A stretch of DNA of 61,625 bases, from assembly GCA_031253955.1 (NCBI GenBank), contig JAIRVJ010000107.1:1-61625 (forward strand), written 5' to 3'. Every line of letters begins with the position of its first letter. Position 1 is the stretch's first letter. Both the position numbers and the translations under genes were made by a program. The stretch is from Burkholderiaceae bacterium. GTDB lineage: Bacteria > Pseudomonadota > Gammaproteobacteria > Burkholderiales > Burkholderiaceae_C. The notes below the pieces were generated by a model. The model worked only from the letters and a program-made list of their open reading frames with translations, was not told the DNA's origin and did not search any database. Below are positions 7,708 to 17,489 of this stretch, one piece after another.

Positions 7708-9263
7708 TCACCCCGGCCCGCGGTTGCGCGGCTGCCTGCTTGGCGTGCGGGCCGGGCGCGCTTGGGGGCGGCCCATGTCGGGGCGGGGGCCGCTGGCTTT
7801 GCCGCGGTCGCCGCGGGGGCGGCGGGCGGGGGCGTCTGCCGGCGCGAGGCGGCGGCGCGGCGGTTGCGGGGGCGCTCCGGCAGCTTGGCCCAGGGCACTG
7901 ACGGCGCGCTCATCCAGCTCCAGCCACATCCCGCGTTTAAGGCCCTTGGGTAGCGCGAAGGCGCCGTAACGGATGCGGATCAGGCGGCTGACGGCGTGGC
8001 CCGCCGCTTCGATCATGCGGCGCACTTCGCGGTTGCGCCCTTCGGCGATGGTGACGCGGTACCAGCGGTTCACACCGGTTTGGCCCTCGCCGCCGTCCGG
8101 CCCGGTTTCTTCTTCAATGGCGTGAAAGCGCGCGGGGGGGCCATCGTCGATGGCGATGCCTTCGAGCAGGCGCTGTGTTTCTTCGTCGCTCAACGCTCCG
8201 AGCACACGCACCGCGTATTCGCGCTCCAGCCCGAAGCTGGGGTGCATCAGCCGGTGCGCCAGATCGCCGGAGCTGGTGATGAGCAGCAGCCCCTCGGTGT
8301 TGAGATCCAGCCGCCCGACCGACTGCCACTTGCCCAGCCCCGGCGCCAGGCGCGGCAGCCTGCGGAACACGGTGGGGCGGTTTTGCGGATCGTCGTGCGT
8401 GACGACTTCGCCCGCCGGCTTGTGGTAGGCCAGTACGCGCGCCGGCGGCGGGGCGATGCGCACGCGCAGCGGCTTGCCGTCCACCGCGATGCGGTCGCCG
8501 CGCCCGATGCGCTGGCCGATGTGCGCAGCTTCGCCATTGACGCGGATGCGGCCTTGCGCGATGGCCTGCTCCATCTCGATGCGCGAGCCTAGGCCGGCTT
8601 GGGCGAGGACTTTGTGGAGTTTGGGGGTGTCGGCGCTCTCGTGCGGGCTGTTTTTTGCGCGCGGCGCAACTTTTCTCTCGTCATTCCCGCGAAAGCGGGA
8701 ATCTATGACGTTATCTTTTGCAGCAGCGTGGCCTGGATTCCCGGCCATTCCCGCGAAGGCGGGAGCTGCGTGGGAACGGCGAGCTGCAGGGGTGCGTGCG
8801 GCGCTGGCGCTGGTTCTGCGGCGAGCGCCGACTGCCCTCTCCCCCTGCCCCTCTCCCGCACGCGGGCGAGGGGAGTAGGCTGCTCTTGCTCTTGGGCTGT
8901 CTCCAGCGCCGGCGGCATATGTGCGCGGCGTAACTTTTCTCTCGTCATTCCCGCGAAAGCGGGAATCCATGACATTTTCTCTTGCTACAACGTTCCTTGG
9001 ATTCCCGCCTTCGCGGGAATGACGAATCGCAGGGGGGCGCGCGGCGCTGGCGCTGGTTCTGCGGCGAGCGCCGGCTGCCCTTTCCTCCGGCCTCTCTCCC
9101 GCAGGCGGGCGAGAGGAGTATCCAGCTTCTTTTTTGATAGCTCCACGCCCAGACCGGGCCTGGACTGGAGCCGGTTTTTGCTTGAAATCACCAGATCGCG
9201 ATCTGGCGGCTTGCGCGGCGGGGCGAGAGCGCGGCTGGGAAGAACGGGGGCGTTTTGGGACGG

Positions 9264-9267
<4 letters not shown>
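7708..9267 (-). CDS. rluB: 23S rRNA pseudouridine synthase RluB with repeat-derived N-terminus
   Basis: 519 aa, far longer than the ~290 aa of E. coli RluB. The enzyme core starts near residue 215: S4 RNA-binding domain ([30 protein letters not shown]), then the RsuA/RluB catalytic domain with [14 protein letters not shown] (catalytic Asp), [11 protein letters not shown] and [17 protein letters not shown] basic Arg/Pro tail of about 60 residues follows, presumably for rRNA contact. Residues 1-214 read as translated genomic repeats: two ~81-residue units containing [12 protein letters not shown], an [16 protein letters not shown] piece and [12 protein letters not shown]. The start used overlaps scpB by 4 bp (ATGA), supporting coupled translation. 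The function is secure; the extension may be disordered or miscalled. Confidence 0.92.
8679..9024. repeat. CGTCATTCCCGCG and CTCTCCCGC repeats inside rluB
   Basis: Two composite CGTCATTCCCGCGAAAGCGG elements (8679-8764 and 8943-9024), each made of two hairpins about 25-30 bp apart, with a CTCTCCCGC-family hairpin (8848-8874) between them. A further such hairpin lies at 9091-9117. All are read through by the rluB frame without stops. Confidence 0.8.
9132..9187. repeat. GATAGCT long repeat inside the rluB 5' end
   Basis: TTTTTTGATAGCTCCACGCC at the start, then a GC-rich inverted repeat (CCAGACCGGGCC / GGACTGGAGCCGG) and TTTTTGCTTGAAA at the end. It has the same form as the elements at 38199-38254 and 54783-54832 and encodes part of the first 45 residues of RluB. 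Confidence 0.6.
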
Positions 9268-9932
<665 letters not shown>

Positions 9933-10161
9933 GGGGGGATTCGGTTCAGAGACCGTGTGGGGGCGCGCAGCGCGCCCCGGCGAGGGGCAAAATTTTAGAC
10001 TGAATCTCCGCGTGGAGAGAAACCGCAACCGCGTCACGGTTTTTGGAACTGTCAAGCCGGTCTCATCGGGTTCGTTGTATAAAGCGCCCTCACGTTCATA
10101 CTCGCTGGGCGTTTGAATTTCGCATGGGGGCGCTTGGCGCCATGCAGGAAGAGGAGACAAC

Positions 10162-11823
10162 ATGATTCGGACCATTGCAGCGGCAATTTTCGCCGCGCTG
10201 TTGGCGGCTGCCGGTTCCGCCACGGCGCAGACGGTGCAGGCCGCTTCCGCTGCGGCACAGACGGTGCAGGCCGCTTCGGTTACGGCGCGGGCGGAAAAGG
10301 TCAAGAGCACCACCGACCATTCCAAGCTCAAGGAGTTGCAGCGGGACTTCAAATCGGGCCCTGAAGTCACCGCCGCCTGCCTGAGCTGCCACACCGAGGC
10401 GGCCCATCAGGTCATGCGCACGACCCATTGGAAATGGGAGTTCAACAATCCCGCCACCCATCAGGTGCTGGGCAAGCGTTATGAGCTGAATTCGTTTTGC
10501 GGCAATGCGCCTTCCAACGGGGGGCATTGCACGTCCTGTCATATAAGTTACGGCTGGCAGGACGCCAGCCTTCCTCCGCCTACCGATCCAAATGCGGTCG
10601 ACTGCCTGATTTGTCATGAGCGCACCGGGCTGTACAGCAAAGAGTCTTGTACTCCGGCGGCTCCAAGCAGCGCCGGCAACGCTGACCAGCAGGCCGAGGA
10701 GGCCAAGAGGGTGGAGCAGGCCAGGAAAATGGCGCAGTCGGTCGCTCTGCCGGGACGCGACAACTGCGGCAAGTGCCATTTCTTCGGCGGCGGCGACGAC
10801 AACGTCAAGCACGGTGATCTGAGTTCCGCGCTTGACAGTCCGGCGCGCGATGTCGATATCCACATGTCGCCCGATGGGGAAAACTTCTCCTGCGAGAGCT
10901 GCCACGTTACCAGAGGCCACGCCGTAGCGGGATCGCGTTACACCATCACGGCCAAGGATACCGGCGGCGCCAGCAAGCCGTGGGAGAGGCGCGACGCGGC
11001 CACCTGCGAAAGCTGCCATTCCGGCAAGCCGCACAAGGGCCTGCCGGTTGGCGCCAAGCTCAATGACCATGCCAGCCGGGTGGCCTGCCAGACTTGCCAC
11101 ATTCCCTCATTCGCGCGCGGCGGCGTCGCCACCAAGACGTTCTGGGACTGGTCCACCGCCGGCCAATTGAAAGACGGGCAACCCTTCACCGTGGGCGGCT
11201 TCACGCAATCTAACGGCAAGGAACGCGACACCTATATGTCGATCAAGGGAACCATGAAATGGGCCGAAAACGTCGTGCCATATTACCAATGGTTCAACGG
11301 GAAGGTTGAATATACGATGGGGCAGATGACCATCGACCCAGCCAAGAGGGTCGAGATCAACCACCTCGAGGGCAGCCCCGATGATGGCATTTCACGCATC
11401 TGGCCGTTCAAGCGGATGGAAGGGCGGCAGGCCTACGACACGGAACTCAAGCGGCTTGTGTACAACCAGGTCTATGGGCCGGAGACCGATACGGCCTTCT
11501 GGACCAATTTCAACTGGGACAAGTCCATCCAGGCCTCGATGGATTACCTGAAACTGCCTTATTCGGGCAAGCACGGTTTCGTCGATACCTATATGTATTG
11601 GCCGATCACCCACATGGTCGCGCCCAAAGAGCAGGTGCTTGATTGCCAGGACTGCCATGCCAGGGGCGGGCGGCTGGCCGGCATCGAGGGGGTCTATATG
11701 CCTGGCAGCAAAAGGCCCATCGGCGGGCTGATCGGCCTGATCGTGCTGGTGCTTGTCGCGCTGACCACAGCCGGTCATGCGGCGCTGCGGTTATTCGGAA
11801 AAAAGGGAGCGCATCATGGCTGA
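10162..11823 (+). CDS. Octaheme c-type cytochrome, tetrathionate reductase family
   Basis: 553 aa exported protein. The signal peptide (about residues 1-22, ending SATAQ) is followed by an almost exact repeat of AQTVQAAS. Eight CxxCH heme sites begin at residues 73, 123, 148, 202, 244, 282, 309 and 495. The block [12 protein letters not shown] ... [14 protein letters not shown] matches the Shewanella octaheme tetrathionate reductase family, in which a Lys replaces His at the active-site heme; K160 is the likely counterpart. A membrane helix at about 521-541 anchors the C-terminus. Reported family activities cover tetrathionate, nitrite and hydroxylamine; the substrate here is unknown. A good ribosome site (GGAAGAGGAG) precedes the ATG. 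It overlaps the next gene by 8 bp. Confidence 0.88.
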   Translation: MIRTIAAAIFAALLAAAGSATAQTVQAASAAAQTVQAASVTARAEKVKSTTDHSKLKELQRDFKSGPEVTAACLSCHTEAAHQVMRTTHWKWEFNNPATHQVLGKRYELNSFCGNAPSNGGHCTSCHISYGWQDASLPPPTDPNAVDCLICHERTGLYSKESCTPAAPSSAGNADQQAEEAKRVEQARKMAQSVALPGRDNCGKCHFFGGGDDNVKHGDLSSALDSPARDVDIHMSPDGENFSCESCHVTRGHAVAGSRYTITAKDTGGASKPWERRDAATCESCHSGKPHKGLPVGAKLNDHASRVACQTCHIPSFARGGVATKTFWDWSTAGQLKDGQPFTVGGFTQSNGKERDTYMSIKGTMKWAENVVPYYQWFNGKVEYTMGQMTIDPAKRVEINHLEGSPDDGISRIWPFKRMEGRQAYDTELKRLVYNQVYGPETDTAFWTNFNWDKSIQASMDYLKLPYSGKHGFVDTYMYWPITHMVAPKEQVLDCQDCHARGGRLAGIEGVYMPGSKRPIGGLIGLIVLVLVALTTAGHAALRLFGKKGAHHG

Positions 11824-12478
11824 ACGTTCGGTCCGCATTTACTCGATCTTCGAGCGGTTCTGGCACTGGGCGCAGGCGCTGTCCATCTTCGTCCTGCTGG
11901 TTTCCGGCCTGCGCATCACGGGGTTGCACCACGCAATCTCGTTCAAATTGGCCTTCACGCTGCACGTCGGCGCGGCGATCCTGCTGCTGGTGGTATGGGC
12001 TTTCGCCATCTTCTGGCTCATGACCACCGGTGCCTGGCGGCATTACATCCCCACCGCCCACGGCTTGCTCAAGGTGTTGCGCTTTTACATGTACGAGGTG
12101 TTCGAGGGCGCGCCGCACCCCTACCGCAAGGTTTACTGGCACAAGCACAACCCGTTGCAAGTGCTGGCCTATCTGGCGCTGAAATTTGTGCTGTTTCCGG
12201 CGATCTGGATCACCGGGCTGTTTTATCTGACCTACGGCTTTTGGGCCACCAGCCCGGCGCGGGCATCCTGGCTGCCGGCGATAGCCAATGTGCACATCAT
12301 GGCCGGCTTTTTCATCGCCGCCTTTGTCATCGTGCACGTTTATTTGCTGACCATCGGGGGCGACTTCAAAGGCCATGTCCGCCCGATGATGACCGGCTTC
12401 GACAAAGTGAACCTGACAGAGGCCGAAGAAGCCTATCTGACGCAAGACCAGCCCGAACAGATCAAACCTGAACCATAA
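11816..12478 (+). CDS. Cytochrome b561-type membrane subunit
   Basis: 220 aa starting at [10 protein letters not shown]; this start sits inside the end of the octaheme gene, so the two are translationally coupled. Four or more membrane helices are visible (about residues 18-38, 48-70, 110-140, 150-185). Histidines in membrane context (FWHWAQ, LHHAIS, LHVGA, HIMAGFF, VIVHVYL) can ligate two b hemes. The family (di-heme cytochrome b of hydrogenase and thiosulfate-reductase type) oxidises quinol and passes electrons to a periplasmic cytochrome. With its neighbour it probably forms a two-gene quinol:octaheme reductase. The C-terminus is acidic and cytoplasmic. Confidence 0.87.
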   Translation: MAERSVRIYSIFERFWHWAQALSIFVLLVSGLRITGLHHAISFKLAFTLHVGAAILLLVVWAFAIFWLMTTGAWRHYIPTAHGLLKVLRFYMYEVFEGAPHPYRKVYWHKHNPLQVLAYLALKFVLFPAIWITGLFYLTYGFWATSPARASWLPAIANVHIMAGFFIAAFVIVHVYLLTIGGDFKGHVRPMMTGFDKVNLTEAEEAYLTQDQPEQIKPEP

Positions 12479-12486
12479 GAGCTTAT

Positions 12487-13509
12487 TCAACACATCCCTT
12501 GGCCGCCAAATCCCCATAAGGCCAGCGCCGCTGCCAGATCGGGCGGCGGGGGCGCTTCAAAGGCCAGCGGCGCACCGCTGGCCGGGTGCGCCAGCGCCAG
12601 CCGTCGCGCGTGCAGGGCCTGGCGCGTCATGCCGGCGGCAGGAGCGCCGCCGTAGAGCGCATCGCCTACCAGCGGGTGGCCCAGGTGCGCCAGGTGCACC
12701 CGAATCTGGTGCGTGCGCCCGGTGCCCAGCAGGCAGCGCACCACGCAGCCTTGCTGCGTGGTGTGCAGCACTTCGATGAAGGTCTGGGCTGGCTTGCCGG
12801 GGTGCTGGCTCAAATCGACCACCGCCATGCGCAAACGGTTGCGCGCATCGCGCCCGATGGGCGCATTCACCTCCAGCTCGCGCGGGCCGCGCCATGCGCC
12901 GTGGGCCAGCGCCAGGTATTCGCGCCGCACCTGGCGCGCGGCGATCTGGCGCACCAGCGCGTCCATTGCGGCGCGGGTGCGCGCCACCACCATCAGGCCG
13001 CTGGTGTCCTTGTCCAGCCGGTGCACGATGCCGGCGCGCGGCAGAGCGGCGGCCCGCGTATCGCGCGCCAGCAGGCCGTTGAGCAGGGTGCCGCTCCAGT
13101 TGCCCGCGCCGGGGTGCACGACCAGGCCGGCGGGTTTGTCGATGACCAGCAGGTGTTCGTCTTCATGCACCACGGCCAGTTCCATTGGCTGCGGCACGAA
13201 CGCCTGGCTCAGTGGCGTGGGCCTGAGTTCGACGGCGATTTGGTCGCCCGCGCGCAGCCGGTGCGCGGCGCGCGTGGCCGTTTGGCCATTGACCCGCGCG
13301 CAGCCCTGCGCGATCAACTGTTGCAGGTAGCTGCGCGAAAACTCCGGCGCCAGCAGCGCCAGCGCCTTGTCCAGCCGCTGGCCGTGCAGCGCCGGCGGCG
13401 CCGTGCGCTCGCGCAGCTCGGCCTGCTCGCCGGCATCGGGCGCGCCGTCTTCTTCTTCGGCGTCTTGCGCAGCGGGAAGCGCCGATATAATTTTTTGGTT
13501 CTGAACCAA
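12487..13509 (-). CDS. rluD: 23S rRNA pseudouridine synthase RluD
   Basis: 340 aa. It converts uridines in helix 69 of 23S rRNA to pseudouridine, needed for ribosome assembly. An acidic N-terminus (about 1-38) is followed by an S4 domain (QRLDKALALLAPEFSRSYLQQLI). The RluA-type catalytic domain carries VIDKPAGLVVHPG, GIVHRLDKDTSGLMVVA with the catalytic Asp, and LLGTGRTHQIRVHLAHLGHPLVGD. The first codon is TTG in this reading; no ATG precedes the S4 domain in frame, so the start is somewhat uncertain. It is divergent from bamD with only 23 bp between the starts, and convergent with the cytochrome b gene. Confidence 0.96.
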   Translation of the reverse strand: MVQNQKIISALPAAQDAEEEDGAPDAGEQAELRERTAPPALHGQRLDKALALLAPEFSRSYLQQLIAQGCARVNGQTATRAAHRLRAGDQIAVELRPTPLSQAFVPQPMELAVVHEDEHLLVIDKPAGLVVHPGAGNWSGTLLNGLLARDTRAAALPRAGIVHRLDKDTSGLMVVARTRAAMDALVRQIAARQVRREYLALAHGAWRGPRELEVNAPIGRDARNRLRMAVVDLSQHPGKPAQTFIEVLHTTQQGCVVRCLLGTGRTHQIRVHLAHLGHPLVGDALYGGAPAAGMTRQALHARRLALAHPASGAPLAFEAPPPPDLAAALALWGFGGQGMC

Positions 13510-13532
13510 GGGTAAATCCGAGAGGCAAGGCC

Positions 13533-14339
13533 GTGAAATTTTCGTTCCGATTATCGGTATCGGCCGCTGTGCCGGCCGCTGCCGCGCTCGTGCTGGCGGC
13601 CTGCTCGTCCAAGCCGATCGACAACACCGTCAACTGGAGCACCAACCGCATCTACGCCGAAGCCAAGGACCAGATGGATTCGGGCGTCTACGACAAGGCC
13701 ATCCCGCTGTTTGAGAAGCTCGAAGGCCGCGCCGCCGGTACCACCCTGGCCCAGCAGGCCGAGTTGAGCAAAGCCTACGCGCAATACAAGGACGGCCAAA
13801 AGCCCGAGGCCATCGCCACGCTGGACCGTTTTATCCGCCTGCACCCGGCCAGCCCGGCGGTAGATTACGCGCTGTACATGAAGGGCGTCATCAACTTCAA
13901 CGACGATCTGGGGCTGTTTTCCTTCCTCGCGCGGCAAGACCTCTCCGAGCGCGACCAGCGCGCCGCCAAGGAGGCTTTCGAGTCGTTCAAGGAACTGGTC
14001 ACGCGCTTTCCCGATTCGCGCTACACGCCGGACGCCGGCGCGCGGATGCGCTACACCGTCAACTCACTGGCGCAGTATGAAGTGCACGTGGCGCGCTACT
14101 ACTACACGCGCGGCGCGTACGTGGCCGCCATCAACCGCGCGCAGCAGGCCGTTGCCGATTACCGCGACGCCCCGGCGCTGCAAGAGGCGCTGTACATCCT
14201 GATGATGAGCTACGACAAACTGGGCATGAACGATCTGCGCGATGACACCCGCCGCGTGCTCACCCAGAACTACCCCGACTCCGAATTCATCGCCAACGGC
14301 TTCAAGCGCAAGGACGCGCCCTGGTGGCAGCTTTGGTGA
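13533..14339 (+). CDS. bamD: Outer membrane assembly lipoprotein BamD
   Basis: 268 aa, the usual length. A lipoprotein signal ends in the lipobox LAAC (about residues 20-23), so it is processed by Lgt/LspA and placed in the inner leaflet of the outer membrane. The rest is helical TPR-like repeats (AEAKDQMDSGVYDKAIPLFEKL, AQYKDGQKPEAIATLDRFI, AINRAQQAVADY). It is an essential partner of BamA in inserting beta-barrel proteins. It is divergent from rluD; a TATAAT at 13486-13491 could serve it. The next gene downstream (DUF4282) is on the same strand after 46 bp. Confidence 0.96.
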   Translation: MKFSFRLSVSAAVPAAAALVLAACSSKPIDNTVNWSTNRIYAEAKDQMDSGVYDKAIPLFEKLEGRAAGTTLAQQAELSKAYAQYKDGQKPEAIATLDRFIRLHPASPAVDYALYMKGVINFNDDLGLFSFLARQDLSERDQRAAKEAFESFKELVTRFPDSRYTPDAGARMRYTVNSLAQYEVHVARYYYTRGAYVAAINRAQQAVADYRDAPALQEALYILMMSYDKLGMNDLRDDTRRVLTQNYPDSEFIANGFKRKDAPWWQLW

Positions 14340-14385
14340 ACGCCGCGTGGCGTTGAGACTTTGCATTCCCACGAAAGGAAAACCC

Positions 14386-14652
14386 ATGAACTTCTTGACT
14401 TTTGACGGCGAAATGCTCACCCCGAAGATCATCACCGTGCTCTACTGGCTGATGCTGCTTGGCGTGGTGGTGAGCGGGGTTGGCGTCATGTTGAGCGGCC
14501 GCGGGGCGGGCATGATCGCGACCTTCTTGGGCGGACTGCTCGTCATGGTTCTGGGCACGATCTGGGCGCGCATCTGCTGCGAGCTGCTGATCGTCCTGTT
14601 CAAGATGAACGAGGCGCTGCAAGACTTGCGCAAGAGCAAGGCGACCCTCTGA
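14386..14652 (+). CDS. DUF4282 small membrane protein
   Basis: 88 aa starting at MNFLTFDGEM behind a GAAAGGAA ribosome site. Two strongly hydrophobic segments (about residues 16-38 and 42-66) are separated by a short SGRGAG turn, and a charged end (MNEALQDLRKSKATL) faces the cytoplasm. The pattern FLxFDxMxTPxII and ELLIVLFKMNE fits the DUF4282 family of unknown function. It probably shares the bamD transcript, and a clear terminator follows. No function can be given. Confidence 0.8.
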   Translation: MNFLTFDGEMLTPKIITVLYWLMLLGVVVSGVGVMLSGRGAGMIATFLGGLLVMVLGTIWARICCELLIVLFKMNEALQDLRKSKATL

Positions 14653-14659
14653 AATTCCG

Positions 14660-14684
14660 GGAGCGCGTTGTATGCGCTCCTTTT
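14660..14684 (+). terminator. Terminator after bamD-DUF4282
   Basis: GGAGCGC (14660-14666) pairs with GCGCTCC (14674-14680) and is followed by TTTT, 7 bp past the stop codon. A typical short factor-independent terminator. Confidence 0.8.
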
Positions 14685-14735
14685 CCGGCGTTAGCACAGG
14701 AGACTTGCGACTGTGCAGGGATCGACTCTTGATTT

Positions 14736-14817
14736 GATAGCTTACTGTCAACGACCAGTATGATTTTTAGATAAAAAATAGTTGAAAATACATATAAAAC
14801 ACTGGAATATAGCTATA
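14736..14817. repeat. AT-rich GATAGCT palindrome, copy 2
   Basis: 82 bp from TTTGATAGCTTACTGTCAA to TATAGCTATAAAAA, between the convergent DUF4282 and glmU genes. The interior has TTTTTAGATAAA and ACATATAAAAC, similar in composition to the other copies but poorly conserved in sequence. Confidence 0.7.
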
Positions 14818-14840
14818 AAAAATGTAGTTAAACTCAACGC

Positions 14841-16268
14841 TCAATCCTGCTTGCTGGGCCGCCGCCAGCCGGGGTAGCTTTTCTGGCGCGCGCGGGCCAC
14901 GGTGAGGGCGCCGGGCGGGGCGCTTTGGGTGAGGGTGGAGCCGGCGGCCACGGTGCCGCCCGCGCCGACGGTGAGCGGGGCCACCAGCACGCAATTGCTG
15001 CCCACATGCACGTCGGCTTCGATCACGGTGCGGTGTTTGTTCGCACCGTCGTAATTGGCGGTGATGCTGCCCGCGCCGTAGTTGACGCGCGCGCCCACCT
15101 CGGCATCGCCCAGGTAAGCCAGGTGGTTGGCCTTGGCGCCGGGGGCCAGTGTGGAGTTTTTGACTTCGACGAAGTTGCCGATATGCACATCCGCCCCCAG
15201 CTGTGCGCCGGGGCGCAGGCGGGCATAAGGGCCGACGCGCGCGCCGGGGCCGACCGCCACGCCCTGCTCGCCGCCGTCGATATGGGTAAAGGGGTGGATC
15301 ACCGCGCCGGCTTCGATGCGCGCGTGAGCGATGACGCAGTGCGCGCCGACGCGCACGCCGTCGGCCAGCGATACGTTCCCCTCGAAAACGCAGCCGATGT
15401 CGATTTCCACGTCTTGCCCGCAGCGCAGATCGCCGCGCAAATCGAAGCGCGCGGGGTCGGCCAGGCGCACGCCGTCTTCCATCAGGCGCAGCGCGTGGCG
15501 GCGCTGTACCTGGCGCTCCAGTTCGGCCAGTTGCGCCGGGCTGTTGACGCCGGCCACTTGCGCCACGTCTGCAATGCGCAGCGCGCGCACTTGCGCGCTG
15601 TCAAGCGCCGCGTGGCGCACCACGTCGGTCAGGTAGAACTCGCGCTGGGCGTTGTTGTTGGTGAGCAGCGCCAGATATTTTTTCAGCAGCCGGGTGGGCG
15701 CGGCCATGATGCCGCTGTACCACTCGGTGATCGCAAGCTCGGCGGGCGCGGCGTCGCGCGCTTCGGCGATGGCGCGCACCGGCGCATCTGCGCCAGCAGC
15801 GGCGGCGCGCACGATGCGGCCATACGCGCCAGCGTCCTGGCCGGTATCCACCGTGAGCAGGGCCAGATGCGCGCCTTCGCACAGCGCGATCAGGCGCGCC
15901 AGTGTTTCGGGTTGCACCAGCGGCACGTCGCCGTTGAGGATGAGCATGATGCCGTCGTCAGGCAACAGCGGCGCGGCCTGTTGCGCCGCGTGGCCGGTGC
16001 CAAGTTGCGGCTGCTGGCGCACGGCGAGCAGTTCGGGTTGCGCATGATTTTGGCCGTCAGCCCTTGCCCAGTCTTGGGCATACGCTTCAACTTCCGCAGC
16101 GCCGTGGCCGGTGACGAGCACGCAGCGCCGCGCTCCGGCGGCAGCGGCGGCGTCCAGCACGTAGCCGAGCATGGGCCGCCCGGCCAGCCGATGCAGCGCC
16201 TTGGGCAGGCTGCTTTTCATGCGCGTGCCCAGTCCCGCGGCGAGGATGATGATGTCGATGGGGGTCAT
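14841..16268 (-). CDS. glmU: Bifunctional GlmU (UDP-GlcNAc synthesis)
   Basis: 475 aa starting at MTPIDIIILAAGLGTRM. The N-terminal uridyltransferase domain (about 1-235) has the LAAGLGTRMKSSLPK nucleotide-binding loop, GTGHAAQQA and LNGDVPL. The C-terminal acetyltransferase is a left-handed beta-helix (about 260-460) of hexapeptide repeats ending in VGSNCVLVAPLTVGAGGTVAAG. It acetylates glucosamine-1-phosphate and then makes UDP-GlcNAc, the precursor of peptidoglycan and lipid A. Slightly longer than E. coli GlmU (456 aa), from insertions in the transferase domain (AAAGADAP) and a basic tail. A longer upstream start would run into repeat DNA and was rejected. Alone on its strand, without glmS. 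Confidence 0.97.
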   Translation of the reverse strand: MTPIDIIILAAGLGTRMKSSLPKALHRLAGRPMLGYVLDAAAAAGARRCVLVTGHGAAEVEAYAQDWARADGQNHAQPELLAVRQQPQLGTGHAAQQAAPLLPDDGIMLILNGDVPLVQPETLARLIALCEGAHLALLTVDTGQDAGAYGRIVRAAAAGADAPVRAIAEARDAAPAELAITEWYSGIMAAPTRLLKKYLALLTNNNAQREFYLTDVVRHAALDSAQVRALRIADVAQVAGVNSPAQLAELERQVQRRHALRLMEDGVRLADPARFDLRGDLRCGQDVEIDIGCVFEGNVSLADGVRVGAHCVIAHARIEAGAVIHPFTHIDGGEQGVAVGPGARVGPYARLRPGAQLGADVHIGNFVEVKNSTLAPGAKANHLAYLGDAEVGARVNYGAGSITANYDGANKHRTVIEADVHVGSNCVLVAPLTVGAGGTVAAGSTLTQSAPPGALTVARARQKSYPGWRRPSKQD

Positions 16269-16296
16269 TTTTCGTGGAGCGTTTTGCGTTTTCTCG

Positions 16297-16429
16297 CCCT
16301 CTCCCACTTGTGGGAGAGGGCGGGGGAGAGGGCCGGCCCGGAGGCCGGGTGGCGCAGCTTCAAGGACACGCCGCTACCGGCCTGCGGCCGGCCTTCTCTC
16401 CAGCCCCTCTCCCGCAAGCGGGCGAGGGG
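16297..16429. repeat. Pair of CTCTCCCGC-family hairpins
   Basis: Two hairpins, CCCTCTCCCACTTGTGGGAG... at 16297-16320 and CCCCTCTCCCGCAAGCGGGCG... at 16405-16429. Between them is GGCCGGCCCGGAGGCCGG, the same linker wording as in the copies at 20146-20180 and 57520-57555. They fill the spacer between hrcA and glmU. Confidence 0.7.
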
Positions 16430-16456
16430 AAAGAAAGGCGCCGGCGTGCCCACCAT

Positions 16457-17464
16457 TTACCCCTTCCCCTGACTGAGCGCGTTGCCCACCAGCCGTGAAG
16501 TGATATCCACGATCTGGATCACGCGGTCATACGGCATCCGGGTGGGGCCGATCACGCCGAGCGTGCCGACCACCTGGCCGTCCACCACGTAAGGGGCGCT
16601 GACCATCGAGAGTTCTTCCAGCGGCACGGTCTGGCTTTCGCCGCCGATGAAAATGCGCACGCCCTGCGCCTGGCTGGAAATATCGAGCAGGCGGATCAGT
16701 TGCGCTTTTTGCTCGAACAGATCGAACGCGCGGCGCAACTGGTCCATGTCGCTGGAAAAGTCGCTCACCGCAAGCAGGTTGCGCTCGCCGGAGATCACCA
16801 CTTGCGATTGCGCCTGGCTCATCGCCTCGGCGCCAACCTGCACGGCGGCTTGCATCAGCAGCGCCACGTCCGAGCGCAACTGGTCCACCTCGGCTTGCAG
16901 GCGTGCGCGCACCTGCTCGATGGTCATGCCCGAATAGTGCGCATTCAGGTAGTTCGAGGCCTCGATCAGCTCGGCGGGCTGGTAATCGGCATCGGTGAGC
17001 AGCACGCGGTTTTGCACATCGCCGTCGGGCGTGACGATGATGAGCAGCAGGCGCTTTTCCGACAGCCTCAGGAACTCGATATGCCGAAACACCGAACCGC
17101 GGCGCGGCGCCAGCACCACGCCGACGAACTGCGACAGATCCGAAAGCAAATGCGCCGCCCGCGCGATTACCTTCTGCGGCTGATCGGCCGGGAGCAGCGG
17201 CGCTTTAAGCTCTTGCCGCCGCGCGGTCAGCATGGTGTCCACAAACAGCCGGTAGCCGCGCGCGGTGGGCACCCGCCCGGCGGAAGTGTGGGGGCTGGCG
17301 ATCAGGCCCAGTCCTTCCAGATCGGACATCACGTTGCGGATGGTGGCCGCCGACAACTCCAGCCCGCAAGCGCGCGAAAGCGTGCGCGAGCCGACCGGCT
17401 GCCCATCGGCGATGTAGCGTTCGATCAGTGTCTTGAGCAGCAGGCGGGCGCGGTCGTCGAGCAC
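16457..17464 (-). CDS. hrcA: Heat-inducible transcription repressor HrcA
   Basis: 335 aa, full length, with a GTG start; the nearest upstream ATG is out of frame. The N-terminal winged helix (about 1-90) includes [28 protein letters not shown] and [18 protein letters not shown]. The C-terminal GAF-like dimer domain follows, with [16 protein letters not shown] and FIGGESQ. HrcA normally binds CIRCE operators before groESL and/or dnaK operons and is kept active by GroEL. No CIRCE is visible before grpE, dnaK, htpG or hrcA here, so its targets (probably groESL) lie outside the window. It is divergent from nadK with 25 bp between starts. Confidence 0.97.
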   Translation of the reverse strand: MLDDRARLLLKTLIERYIADGQPVGSRTLSRACGLELSAATIRNVMSDLEGLGLIASPHTSAGRVPTARGYRLFVDTMLTARRQELKAPLLPADQPQKVIARAAHLLSDLSQFVGVVLAPRRGSVFRHIEFLRLSEKRLLLIIVTPDGDVQNRVLLTDADYQPAELIEASNYLNAHYSGMTIEQVRARLQAEVDQLRSDVALLMQAAVQVGAEAMSQAQSQVVISGERNLLAVSDFSSDMDQLRRAFDLFEQKAQLIRLLDISSQAQGVRIFIGGESQTVPLEELSMVSAPYVVDGQVVGTLGVIGPTRMPYDRVIQIVDITSRLVGNALSQGKG

Positions 17465-17489
17465 TTGGTCATTATGATGTAATTTACTG

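Noticed and set aside
9933-10161. FNR box or clear promoter before the octaheme cytochrome gene
   Set aside because: TTTGAATTTCGCA and TATAAA words occur, but no TTGAT-N4-ATCAA pattern and no well-spaced -35 box could be supported.
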